From: Methylocapsa aurea
GTDB taxonomy: Bacteria > Pseudomonadota > Alphaproteobacteria > Rhizobiales > Beijerinckiaceae
Length of the DNA: 64,000 bases
NCBI RefSeq assembly: GCF_000746085.1
Contig: NZ_JQKO01000004.1
Span: forward strand, 62,001-126,000
Direction of reading: 5' to 3'
Part shown: piece by piece, positions 42,725 through 51,102 of the stretch
Numbering within the stretch: the stretch's first letter is position 1
How the letters are laid out: each line of letters opens with the position of its first letter
Position numbers and translations under genes: made by a program
The notes under the pieces: model-generated
The model's input: only the letters and a program-made list of their open reading frames with translations
Told to the model about the DNA's origin: nothing
Database searches by the model: none

Positions 42725-43834
42725 ATGAAAACACGCGCAGCGGTTGCTTTCGAGGCTCAAAAGCCTCTCGAAATCGTCGAACTCGACCTCGAGGGGCCGC
42801 GCGAGGGCGAGGTGCTGGTCGAAATCAAGGCGACCGGCATCTGCCACACCGACGCCTATACTTTGTCCGGCCAGGACTCGGAGGGGATCTTCCCGAGCGT
42901 GCTCGGCCATGAGGGCGCCGGCGTCGTCGTCGATGTCGGGCCCGGCGTCTCCTCCTTGAAAAAAGGCGACCATGTCATTCCGCTTTACACGCCGGAATGC
43001 CGGGAATGCGACTATTGCCTGTCGCGCAAGACCAACCTCTGCCAAAAAATCCGCGCGACCCAAGGCAAGGGCCTGATGCCCAATGGCACGACGAGGTTCA
43101 GCTATAAAGGCCAGCCGATTTACCATTACATGGGAACCTCGACCTTCTCGAACTACATCGTAGTCCCCGAGATCGCGCTCGCGAAAATCCGGCAGGACGC
43201 GCCTTTCGACAAGGTCTGCTATATCGGCTGCGGCGTCACCACTGGCGTTGGCGCGGTCATCTGGACCGCGAAGGCGGAAGTCGGCTGCCGCGCGGTGGTT
43301 TTCGGTCTTGGCGGCATTGGCCTCAACGTCATCCAGGGGCTCAAGCTGATCGGCGCGGACCAGATCGTCGGCGTCGACATCAATAACTCCAAGAAGGCCA
43401 TCGCCGAACAATTCGGCATGACGGATTTCGTCAATCCGAAGGAGATCGGGACGGATCTTGTCCCATATCTCGTCGATCTGACCAAAGGCGGCGCGGACTA
43501 CACGTTCGAATGCACCGGCAATGTCACTTTGATGCGCCAGGCGCTGGAATGCTGCCACAAGGGCTGGGGCGAGAGCATCGTCATTGGCGTCGCCCCCGCC
43601 GGCGCGGAAATATCGACGCGCCCCTTCCAGCTCGTCACCGGGCGGGTGTGGAAAGGCTCGGCTTTCGGCGGCGCGCGCGGGCGCACCGACGTGCCGCGCA
43701 TCGTCGACTGGTACATGGACGGCAAGATCAATATCGACGATCTCATCACCCATAAGCTGCCGCTCGAAAAGATCAACGAAGGCTTCGACCTTATGCATGA
43801 AGGCAAGTCGATCCGCGCCGTGGTGGAGTTCTGA
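42725..43834 (+). CDS. S-(hydroxymethyl)glutathione dehydrogenase / class III alcohol dehydrogenase
   Basis: The 369-residue zinc enzyme starts [18 protein letters not shown], with the catalytic zinc ligands in [12 protein letters not shown] and HEGAGVV, the four structural zinc cysteines in [15 protein letters not shown], and the NAD-binding [12 protein letters not shown]. It oxidises the spontaneous adduct of formaldehyde and glutathione to S-formylglutathione. It overlaps the next gene (TGATG), so both steps are in one operon. This is the glutathione-dependent formaldehyde route used in detoxification and by methylotrophs. Confidence 0.95.
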   Translation: MKTRAAVAFEAQKPLEIVELDLEGPREGEVLVEIKATGICHTDAYTLSGQDSEGIFPSVLGHEGAGVVVDVGPGVSSLKKGDHVIPLYTPECRECDYCLSRKTNLCQKIRATQGKGLMPNGTTRFSYKGQPIYHYMGTSTFSNYIVVPEIALAKIRQDAPFDKVCYIGCGVTTGVGAVIWTAKAEVGCRAVVFGLGGIGLNVIQGLKLIGADQIVGVDINNSKKAIAEQFGMTDFVNPKEIGTDLVPYLVDLTKGGADYTFECTGNVTLMRQALECCHKGWGESIVIGVAPAGAEISTRPFQLVTGRVWKGSAFGGARGRTDVPRIVDWYMDGKINIDDLITHKLPLEKINEGFDLMHEGKSIRAVVEF

Positions 43835-44676
43835 TGAGCGCCTTGACGGAAATCAGCCGGCATCGCTGCTTTGGCGGCGAAGTCGGCTTCTATCGCCACG
43901 CCTCCACGGAGATCGGCGGCGACATGCGTTTCTCGGTGTTCGTCCCCGAAGGGGCCACCGGCAAGAAAGTTCCGGCGCTGCTTTATCTCGCCGGACTCAC
44001 CTGCACCGAGGAAACCTTTATCGTGAAGGCGGGCGCGCAGCAGCACGCCGCGAAGGCCGGCTATATCCTTGTAGCCTCAGACACCTCGCCGCGCGACCGC
44101 CGTTATCCAGGCGACGACTCGAGCTGGGATTTCGGCCTTGGCGCCGGATTCTATCTCGACGCGACCGCGGAGCCCTGGCGCGAGGGCTATCGCATGGGCT
44201 CCTATGTGGCGCGGGAGCTGCCAGCCTTGATCGAGGCGCATTTTCCGGTCGATCCGGCGCGCTGGGGCATTTTCGGCCATTCGATGGGCGGCCATGGCGC
44301 GCTCGTCGCCGCCTTGCGCAATCCGGACAAGTTCCATTCCGTCTCGGCTTTCGCGCCGATCGTCGCGCCCTCGTCATGTCCCTGGGGCGAAAAGGCCTTT
44401 TCGAACTATCTCGGTCCCGACCACAAGGCCTGGGCGCAATGGGACGCGACCGCCTTGATCGGCGAGGGCCGCCGCCTGCCGCCGATCCTGATCGATCAGG
44501 GCTTGAAGGACCAGTTCCTCGAGCGCGAATTGCACCCGCATCTTTTCGAAGCCGCCTGCGCCAAAGCCGGTCAGGAGCTGACGCTGCGCCGCCACGAAGG
44601 CTATGACCACGGCTATTATTTTATCCAGACCTTCGTCGGCGACCATATCGCCCATCACAAGGCGATCCTGGGCTGA
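43834..44676 (+). CDS. fghA: S-formylglutathione hydrolase
   Basis: The 280-residue esterase D-family protein has LYLAGLTCTEETFI, the nucleophile elbow GHSMGGHGAL, the Asp in LIDQGLKDQFLE and the His in GYDHGYYFIQTF. It hydrolyses S-formylglutathione to formate and glutathione. The start overlaps the stop of the dehydrogenase. Substrate supply and coupled translation leave little doubt about its role. Confidence 0.95.
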   Translation: MSALTEISRHRCFGGEVGFYRHASTEIGGDMRFSVFVPEGATGKKVPALLYLAGLTCTEETFIVKAGAQQHAAKAGYILVASDTSPRDRRYPGDDSSWDFGLGAGFYLDATAEPWREGYRMGSYVARELPALIEAHFPVDPARWGIFGHSMGGHGALVAALRNPDKFHSVSAFAPIVAPSSCPWGEKAFSNYLGPDHKAWAQWDATALIGEGRRLPPILIDQGLKDQFLERELHPHLFEAACAKAGQELTLRRHEGYDHGYYFIQTFVGDHIAHHKAILG

Positions 44677-44727
44677 AGCAAAGCGCGCCGATTGGCCTCA
44701 TGAACATGGTCAATCGGCGCTGGCCAA

Positions 44728-44873
44728 AGCGCTCTCCGATCGAATGGAAATCGCTCCCGTGCTAAAAAGTCTGAGTATTTTCGAGCGAAGCGGAGACGGG
44801 CTCGCGTAAAGAAAATGCGATAAAATAAAAAATTAGAGCGGCTTTCTGAGTCCGCTGAATCTAAAAGCGCTCC
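44728..44873. repeat. Intergenic repeat of the palindromic family
   Basis: Reads AAGCGCTCTCCGATCGAATG..., TTTTCGAGCGAAGCGGAGAC, GCGTAAAGAAAATGCGATAA, then AGAGCGGCTTTCTGAGTCCG and AAAGCGCTC. It aligns along its length with 50983-51085. It fills the gap after fghA. Confidence 0.87.
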
Positions 44874-44893
44874 AGGAGGGGAAACGAGACCCG

Positions 44894-45274
44894 TCAGGCG
44901 GCGTCAGAATTCTTGTCGCCGCTGGTAAGTTTCTCGATCGCGTTCAATATTTCACTGACGCGATAAGGTTTCGGCAGGAAGATGCTATCTTCGACCTCCC
45001 TCCCGTGCTGAGGCGTATATCCGCTCGTATAGAGCACGGGCAGGTTTGGCCGCCGGCATCTCGCCATGTCGGCCAGAGCCCATCCATTGACCCGGCCGGG
45101 CATTCTGATGTCGGTGATTAAAAGATCGATCCGCCGCATTTTCGGCAGAATATACGACGCCTCATCTCCACTATTGGCCGCGACGACCTCGAACCCAGCC
45201 TCTTCGAGCTCGAGGACAATAGAGTCCTTCACCAAGGGCTCATCCTCGACGACCAAAATGACTTGCTTCACCAT
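44894..45274 (-). CDS. Single-domain response regulator (CheY-like)
   Basis: The 126-residue receiver protein has the acidic pocket VVEDEP, the phosphoacceptor D55 in LLITDIRMPG, the Thr/Ser in YTSG and the Lys in IFLPKPYR. It is nearly the same sequence as the receiver of the adjacent REC-PAS protein, so it arose by local duplication. It is the last gene of a minus-strand cluster with the ethylene-receptor-like kinase. With no output domain it is likely a phosphate sink or diffusible signal. Confidence 0.9.
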   Translation of the reverse strand: MVKQVILVVEDEPLVKDSIVLELEEAGFEVVAANSGDEASYILPKMRRIDLLITDIRMPGRVNGWALADMARCRRPNLPVLYTSGYTPQHGREVEDSIFLPKPYRVSEILNAIEKLTSGDKNSDAA

Positions 45275-45363
45275 GCTCACGCTTTCGCAATGCAGGAAAT
45301 TCGACAGATATTCTGATTTCGCGCTCGAGAAGACTGTCAAGCTGGACTATTCTCTCGGACTTC

Positions 45364-45440
45364 TAGAGCGTGTTCTAACTCATTGAATCTAAGCGATTCC
45401 TTTTCGATCCGATGAACCCATCTGATCGGGAAGCGCTCTG
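45364..45440. repeat. Palindromic repeat overlapping the 3' end of the REC-PAS gene
   Basis: Reads AGAGCGTGTTCTAACTCATT..., ATCCGATGAACCCATCTGAT and AAGCGCTCT, a member of the same family. The last residues of the REC-PAS protein (from about PDQMGSSDRKGIA) are encoded inside it. Confidence 0.7.
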
Positions 45441-46759
45441 GAAAGCCCGCTGGCTCTTTCGGAGGATGCGGGAACGTCGGCGGGCTTTTCCGCCCTATCG
45501 CGCTCCGACATGTCGATGAATGCGGCGATTGCGCCAAGCGGCGCGCCAAGCTCATCAAATAGCGGCTCCGCCGCCATCATCACGTCCACCGAACGGCCGT
45601 CACGACGCACCAATCGGCCCTCCATGGCCGGCACGGCCCGACCGGTAAGAGCGGCCCGTTGGAGCGGCTGCTCCCAAAACGCCAATTCGCGATCATGGTC
45701 GAATAGCCGGTAGGGCACCGGCACGTCTCGCGGTCCCTTTTGATCGCCTTTTTCACCTAAGAGCCGAATGCCATAACGATTGACTTGCACATGCTGCATC
45801 GGGTCATTGCCCGCGATGAAAACTCCGGCGGGGAGGAGATCGAGAATCCGCTCCATTGTCTCGACGCGGTTGCGCAGATCGCGGACCAGACTGAAGATCT
45901 CGGCTTCGGCGGCAGTGACCGGGGTCACGTCAACGAAAGTGATGACAACGCCCGCGACCACATTCCCGAGCGTGCGATAGGGCAAAATCCGCATCAAATA
46001 TCGCTTGGCGCCATCGTCGCTTTCAATTTGCGCCTCGACGGCGCCTAGCGTGCGCAATACGCGTTTCGCGTCTTTTTGAACCGAATCGAGGCGGAGCCGC
46101 GAGCGTATTTGTGAAATCGGACGACCGACGTCGCTTTCGGCCAGATAGAATAGATCCCGTGCGGCCGGGGTAAAGTGCTTGATCGTGAGTTTCTGGTCAA
46201 GACAGACCGTCGCGAACTGCGTGCTCTTCAAAAGACTAATGATATCGCTGTTGGTGCGGCTCAGCTCAGCCACACGCTCCTTCAGACCGGCATTCACTGT
46301 CAGCAGCTCTTCATTGAGCGACTGGAGTTTCTCCTTGGAGACTTCCAGCTCCTCATTCGCGGAACTCAACTCCTCATTGATGGAGGACATTTTCTCATTG
46401 CCCGACATGAGCTCCTCGATCGCGTTGAGTATTTCACCGATGCGATAAGGTTTCGGGAGGAAGATGCTGCCTTCGACGTCCCTTCCTTGTTGAGGCGAAA
46501 ACCCGCTCGTATAAATTACTGGCAGATTCGGGCGGCGGGATCTCGCCATATCGGCCAGAGCCCAACCGTTGATCTTGCCCGGCATTCTAATGTCCGTGAG
46601 CAAAAGGTCTATTCGCCGCATTCTTGGCAGAATATATGACGCCTCATCTCCGCTTTCGGCCGCGATGACCTCGAAGCCTGCATCTTCGAGTCCGAGAGCG
46701 AGCGAGTCTTTCACCAGGGGTTCATCCTCGACGACAAGAAGGACGGGTCTGTGCGCCAT
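45389..46759 (-). CDS. Receiver-coiled coil-PAS-PAS signalling protein
   Basis: The 456-residue protein has an N-terminal receiver (D56 in LLLTDIRMPG, K103 in FLPKPYR), a coiled coil with SSINEELSSANEELEVSKEK and LQSLNEELLTVNAGLKE, and a PAS domain of the CheB/CheR-associated type (STQFATVCLDQKLTIKHFTP). A second PAS domain (ILDLLPAGVFIAGND) ends in a PAC-like SVDVMMAAEPLFDE. There is no kinase, methyltransferase or DNA-binding domain. It starts 2 bp after the kinase stop. It is probably a scaffold or phospho-sensor. Confidence 0.87.
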   Translation of the reverse strand: MAHRPVLLVVEDEPLVKDSLALGLEDAGFEVIAAESGDEASYILPRMRRIDLLLTDIRMPGKINGWALADMARSRRPNLPVIYTSGFSPQQGRDVEGSIFLPKPYRIGEILNAIEELMSGNEKMSSINEELSSANEELEVSKEKLQSLNEELLTVNAGLKERVAELSRTNSDIISLLKSTQFATVCLDQKLTIKHFTPAARDLFYLAESDVGRPISQIRSRLRLDSVQKDAKRVLRTLGAVEAQIESDDGAKRYLMRILPYRTLGNVVAGVVITFVDVTPVTAAEAEIFSLVRDLRNRVETMERILDLLPAGVFIAGNDPMQHVQVNRYGIRLLGEKGDQKGPRDVPVPYRLFDHDRELAFWEQPLQRAALTGRAVPAMEGRLVRRDGRSVDVMMAAEPLFDELGAPLGAIAAFIDMSERDRAEKPADVPASSERASGLSRALPDQMGSSDRKGIA

Positions 46760-46761
46760 AT

Positions 46762-47991
46762 TCAAGCTTTCGCAATGACAGGAAGGTGAATTAATACTCT
46801 GGTTCCATGATCGAGCGCGCTGTCGAGCCGGATGGTTCCCTCGGACTGCTGGACAAAACCATAGACTTGACTAAGGCCGAGGCCAGTGCCCTTGCCCATT
46901 GGCTTCGTTGTATAGAATGGGTCGAAAGCGCGGGCTTGCTCCTCTTTGCTCATGCCGCAGCCCGAATCCTTGACCTCGATCTCAGCGCCGGGGACTTTTT
47001 CCCCTCCGCTGCCCATGTCGATTGTCCGCGTCGCAATCGTCATCTTGCCTCGATTTTGCATTGCATCACGCGCGTTGACGGTAAGATTGAGGAGCGCCTG
47101 CTCCAGTTGATTGCGATCAACCCAGACGTTTCCCACCTGCGGATCGAGGTCGAGGGCCAGCGTCCCATGCTCGCCTAAGGCATTCTTAAGGAGAGGCGAG
47201 AGATTGGACACAAGTTCGTTGACTCCGACGCTCATGGCCTTGAGCGGTTGTTTGCGCGCGAAGGCGAGCATCCGGTTTGTGAGAGCCGCGGCTCTTTCGG
47301 CTGCGGCCGTTGCGGTTTGAAGCGCTTTCTTGAGTTTTGGATCCGGCGTTTCGCCCCGCGGCGCTTCGCTCTGTAGGACGGCGCGATCCAGACTCACTAA
47401 AACTGCGGTCAGCAGATTATTGAAATCATGCGCCACGCCGCCGGTCAATTGCCCAACCGCCTCCATTTTTTGCGCCTGCCTGAGCATGTCCTGCGCCAAT
47501 TGCCGCTCCTCGACCTCCTTCTGAAGCGCCTCCAAGGCGGCGTCTCGCTCCTTTACATGCAACGCTAGAGCTTCATTGGCGAGGCGCAATTGCTCGGGCG
47601 AAGCCAGTTGGAGCACGCGCGGCAGCAAGGGCCAAAGCAGGATTGCGGTGGCGACGGACGCGACCGCGGTAATGACTTTGACGACCGCCTCCAATCCATA
47701 ATCGGGAACCCATAATGTCCAAATCGACATGAAATGAGTTGTCCCGCAAGCGAGGATGAAGGCGACGAAGCTCCATATGACCCATCCAAAACCGAAATCC
47801 GGGCGCTTATAGGCCAAATAGGCGAGCACGAAAGGGATCGAGTAATAGGCGAGGCCGATGACGGCGTCCGCTGCGACATGGGTCCAGATCAGTTCTGGAC
47901 GCCAAGTCAGGCATATCCCATGCGGCGATAAACTATCGGAGCTTAAGAACGCCGACGCGAATTCGAACACAATGCGCCCTCCTGAGCCCAC
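46762..47991 (-). CDS. Ethylene-receptor-like membrane sensor histidine kinase
   Basis: The 409-residue protein has three membrane spans in residues 35-128. Their sequence follows the plant ETR1/Synechocystis ethylene-binding domain: D42, then Y49 in LAYYSIP, I79, C82 and H86 in LACGTTHF, and K105 in KVITAVASVATA. The spacing D-Y (7), D-C (40) and C-H (4) equals that of ETR1. A coiled coil leads to a HisKA domain with H188 (GGVAHDFNNLL) and an HATPase with NLTVNARDAM and GTGLGLS. It lacks a receiver; two receivers are encoded just downstream. Ethylene binding through Cu(I) is inferred from these residues. Confidence 0.88.
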   Translation of the reverse strand: MGSGGRIVFEFASAFLSSDSLSPHGICLTWRPELIWTHVAADAVIGLAYYSIPFVLAYLAYKRPDFGFGWVIWSFVAFILACGTTHFMSIWTLWVPDYGLEAVVKVITAVASVATAILLWPLLPRVLQLASPEQLRLANEALALHVKERDAALEALQKEVEERQLAQDMLRQAQKMEAVGQLTGGVAHDFNNLLTAVLVSLDRAVLQSEAPRGETPDPKLKKALQTATAAAERAAALTNRMLAFARKQPLKAMSVGVNELVSNLSPLLKNALGEHGTLALDLDPQVGNVWVDRNQLEQALLNLTVNARDAMQNRGKMTIATRTIDMGSGGEKVPGAEIEVKDSGCGMSKEEQARAFDPFYTTKPMGKGTGLGLSQVYGFVQQSEGTIRLDSALDHGTRVLIHLPVIAKA

Positions 47992-48144
47992 CCGGCGAAG
48001 ATCCGCCGTACTGCTCAGTAAGATTATGATAAATTAGCGAAAAATACACGCGGCTGAAACCTGAGGACACCTAAGAATTCGGCCAAGCCACGCCTTGGCT
48101 TTGCTTTCATTCAATGTTGCAGGCCCAAATCTCAAATCAAGATC

Positions 48145-49464
48145 TCAGATCAATGACACGAGATCGCCGCCGTGGCGTTCGAGCCGCCCGGCAAGTTCAA
48201 GATCGAACAAAATCGTCCGCACGTCCCGCGCCGGCGCCTCCGAGGCGCGCACGATCTCGTCGACGGAGACCGGCGTTGGCCCGAGGAGTTCGATGACGCG
48301 CTGAACGATCTCCGTCCGCGAACGTTGCGCCGGCGGCGCCGCGACCCTATCGCCGTCGGCCTCGCCGCCATCGGCCTCGCTGTTTGAGATAAATTCCTCC
48401 CAAGCTTCCTCGCGCTCGATCAAGGAGCCAATGTCATTGGTTGGCGGCAAAGGGGCCGGCGCTGCAGCCGCCCGCGCCAGCTCGGGAAGATCGAGTTCAT
48501 CCCATAAGGGCTCGCTGAACTCAGCCGAAAAGTCGGGCTCGAAGAAGCCGAAACCTGGTCGCTCCTGTGACAAATTTTGCTTGGCTAGAGCCTCGATCAC
48601 ATCCTGCGCATTGGTGCAAAATGTCGCGCCCTCGCGCAGGAGGTCATTGGCGCCTTCAGCGCGCGGATCGAGCGGCGAGCCCGGCGCCGCGAAGATTTCG
48701 CGACCTTGTTCGGCGGCGAATTTCGCGGTGATGAGAGAGCCCGAGCGGCGCGCCGCCTCGACCACCACGATCCCGCGCGAGAGCCCGGCGACGATCCTAT
48801 TGCGGCGCGGAAAATCGCGCCCACGCGCCTCCCAGCCAAACGGCATTTCGCTGATCGCCGCGCCGCGTTCGAGGAGCCGTTCGAGCAAAAGCTCATGATT
48901 GGCCGGATAGATATTCCCCAAGCCTCCGGCGAGCACCGCGATCGTCCCGGTCTCGATCGAAGCCTGATGCGCCCGCGCGTCGATCCCGCGCGCCAGCCCC
49001 GAGACAATGACGTGACCCGCCCGGGCGATGCCGCGCGCCAGTTGCTCGGTGAGAGCGAGCCCCGCCGCCGAGGCGTTGCGCGAGCCGACGATCGCCACCT
49101 TGGAGCGGCGCAAGCTCGCAAGATCGCCCCGCGCGGCGATCAAGGGCGGCGCCGTGTCGATGCGGCGCAAAAGCGGCGGATAGTCCGGCTCACATAGGCC
49201 GATGAAGACCGCGCCGGCGCGCCGCATCAACTCGAGTTCCTGCTCGGTTTCCTCGACGGTCGCGATTTTAATCGGCCGGCCGGGCTTGCCCTGTCTGATA
49301 AGCTCCGGCAAAGCCTCCAGCGCCGCGCGGGCGCCGCCGTAGCGGCTGAGCAGGACGTCAAACGTACGCGGTCCGATGTTCTCGCAGCGCGCGAGGCGCA
49401 GCCAATCGAAACGTTGCGCCTCGGTCAGTTCGACGACGGCCGAGGGCGCAAAAGGGGGCGCCAT
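48145..49464 (-). CDS. dprA: DNA-processing protein DprA (Smf)
   Basis: The 439-residue protein has the N-terminal SAM-like part, the Rossmann DprA core with KVAIVGSRNASAAG, VIVSGLARGIDARAHQ, and AVLAGGLGNIYP, then FPRRNRIVAGLS and a C-terminal winged-helix (DLELAGRLERHGGDLVSL). It loads RecA on incoming single-stranded DNA. It starts directly after the plsY stop. A charged low-complexity insert lies at about residues 315-390. Confidence 0.95.
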   Translation of the reverse strand: MAPPFAPSAVVELTEAQRFDWLRLARCENIGPRTFDVLLSRYGGARAALEALPELIRQGKPGRPIKIATVEETEQELELMRRAGAVFIGLCEPDYPPLLRRIDTAPPLIAARGDLASLRRSKVAIVGSRNASAAGLALTEQLARGIARAGHVIVSGLARGIDARAHQASIETGTIAVLAGGLGNIYPANHELLLERLLERGAAISEMPFGWEARGRDFPRRNRIVAGLSRGIVVVEAARRSGSLITAKFAAEQGREIFAAPGSPLDPRAEGANDLLREGATFCTNAQDVIEALAKQNLSQERPGFGFFEPDFSAEFSEPLWDELDLPELARAAAAPAPLPPTNDIGSLIEREEAWEEFISNSEADGGEADGDRVAAPPAQRSRTEIVQRVIELLGPTPVSVDEIVRASEAPARDVRTILFDLELAGRLERHGGDLVSLI

Positions 49465-50079
49465 TTATTTCCGCCCGATTTTTGTTTCCGTCCCCGCCGC
49501 GATGCGGGCGATATTGGCGCGATGCTTAATCCATAGAATGATCGCCATCCCGGCGAACAGAACCGCTGTGCTGGTTTGGCCCAAATACAGCAGAAATATC
49601 GGCGTCAGGGCGCTGGCCGCGAGCGCCGCGGCCGAGGAGAAACGGGTGAACCAGGCGACGTTCAGCCATATGAGGATGAAGCCGAGCCCCGCCGGCCAGG
49701 CCAGGGCGAGAAGGCACCCCAGAAAAGTCGCCACGCCCTTGCCGCCTTTGAACCCCAGCCAAATGGGAAACAAATGTCCTAGAAAGGCTCCGAACGCCGC
49801 GACGAGCGCTTGAACAGGCGGCCAGGCGCTGTTCGGGGGAAGCGCCCGCTGCGTGACATATCCAACGATCAAGACCGCCGCCACGCCCTTGAAAAGGTCG
49901 AGGAGAAGGGTCAGCGCGGCGAGATCCTTGCGGCCAGTGCGCAGAACATTGGTCGCGCCAATATTGCCGGACCCGATGGATCGCAGATCCGAGGTCCCGG
50001 CCAGAGCGGTCAAAATAAGCCCGAAAGGAATCGAGCCGCAAAAATAACCGAAGAGGAGGGCGATAGCTGATAGGGCCAC
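49465..50079 (-). CDS. plsY: Acyl-phosphate:glycerol-3-phosphate acyltransferase PlsY
   Basis: The 204-residue membrane enzyme has the three conserved loops: [21 protein letters not shown], and [12 protein letters not shown]. It adds the first acyl group to glycerol 3-phosphate in phospholipid synthesis. It starts with GTG. It is upstream of and adjacent to dprA, a common order in alphaproteobacteria. Confidence 0.95.
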   Translation of the reverse strand: MALSAIALLFGYFCGSIPFGLILTALAGTSDLRSIGSGNIGATNVLRTGRKDLAALTLLLDLFKGVAAVLIVGYVTQRALPPNSAWPPVQALVAAFGAFLGHLFPIWLGFKGGKGVATFLGCLLALAWPAGLGFILIWLNVAWFTRFSSAAALAASALTPIFLLYLGQTSTAVLFAGMAIILWIKHRANIARIAAGTETKIGRK

Positions 50080-50420
50080 GTCGAGAACCGGCTTTTTTCA
50101 CCGAGATAAGGAGAAAGCAGCCTAGCTTTCCCAGCGCGGCGCGGCAACCGGCCGACGGCGCCAATTCTAGCTCGATGGGCGAATCTGCCGCCTTTTGAGA
50201 CGCCCGTTGACGCTGCTGACGGATAACGTTAGCGTTCAGATGCGGCTAGAGTGCATTCAGATCAAAGGGACAGGGAAAGCTGGCCCAACTCGTTAGCCTT
50301 GTCGCATTTTCTTAATGCGAACCAATAGCTGCTTCGCTTAGAAAATGCGTGGGCGCCGCAACGGGCCGCCATGCCTGGAATCTTCCCGAGACCGGGGCGA
50401 CCCATCATCAGGAGGCGGCC
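50080..50420. other. Intergenic region before the cupin gene
   Basis: About 340 bp. It contains a hairpin AAAATGCGA-type repeat tail near 50295-50350 (GCATTTTCTTAATGCGAACC... GAAAATGC), related to the intergenic family. A GTG at 50349 could start the cupin gene earlier but has no ribosome site. Confidence 0.4.
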
Positions 50421-50852
50421 TTGGACTCAGTGTTTATCGTTGCGACCGGCGATCTTCCCCGCTCGAAGGTTGGGGGAATGGACGACCCGACAGTCCATTG
50501 GGCCGGCGCTTTCGCCGCCTATGGCGGACATGGCGCGACCCAGTCCTCGACCATCGTCTACGAGATCGAGCCCGGCCAGCGGCTTGGCTGGCACACCGAC
50601 GCCACCGAGGAAACGCAATATATCCTTGCCGGGACCGGCGAATTGCGCATGGAGGACGGCAGCGTTCACGCGGTCAAGCCGGGAACCGTATTCGTCCTCC
50701 AGACGCCGGTGCGGCACGACCTCGTCAATACCGGCGACGAGACGTTGCGGGCGGTCGCTTTCTTCGCGGCGGCGATGTTCACCCAGCAATTCGACAATGT
50801 GATGCTGGCGCCGAACGTCCATGTTCTCGGCACTCCCAACCGCGACGGCTGA
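50421..50852 (+). CDS. Single-domain cupin protein
   Basis: About 143 residues. The beta-barrel contains the first cupin motif W-H-T-D-A-T-E-E-x-QYILAGTGEL and the second PGTVFVLQTPVRHDLVN, with metal-ligand His and Glu in place. AGGAGG lies five bases before a TTG start that gives MDSVFIVATGDLP. Such proteins bind small molecules or act as isomerases or oxygenases; the substrate is not evident. It is a single gene followed by repeats. Confidence 0.75.
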   Translation: MDSVFIVATGDLPRSKVGGMDDPTVHWAGAFAAYGGHGATQSSTIVYEIEPGQRLGWHTDATEETQYILAGTGELRMEDGSVHAVKPGTVFVLQTPVRHDLVNTGDETLRAVAFFAAAMFTQQFDNVMLAPNVHVLGTPNRDG

Positions 50853-50856
50853 TCCT

Positions 50857-50907
50857 AGAGCATGATGCCGAAAAGTGGAAACCGGTTTTCGGACGACATC
50901 ATGCTCT
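50857..50907. repeat. Rhizobiales-type 51-bp palindromic repeat
   Basis: Outer arms AGAGCATGATG and CATCATGCTCT, inner arms CCGAAAA and TTTTCGG around TGGAAACC. This element is typical of intergenic spaces in Rhizobiales genomes. Confidence 0.88.
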
Positions 50908-50982
50908 AACTCCTAGATTAAGAGGCGGATTCAGACTTTGTACGAGATCGCGTTGCGATTCTGTCCAAAGTCATCCGGCTCT

Positions 50983-51085
50983 AGAGCATTTTCGAGCGAA
51001 GCGGAAACCGATTCGCGTAAAGAAAATGCGATAAAACAAAGGGCTAGAGCTGCTTTCTGATTCCATCTGATCTGAAAGCAGCTCT
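50983..51085. repeat. Intergenic repeat of the palindromic family
   Basis: Reads AGAGCATTTTCGAGCGAAGC..., GCGTAAAGAAAATGCGATAA and the hairpin AGAGCTGCTTTCTGAT...CTGAAAGCAGCTCT. It aligns closely with 44728-44873. Confidence 0.88.
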
Positions 51086-51102
51086 GGACTCCATGGACAG
51101 GA

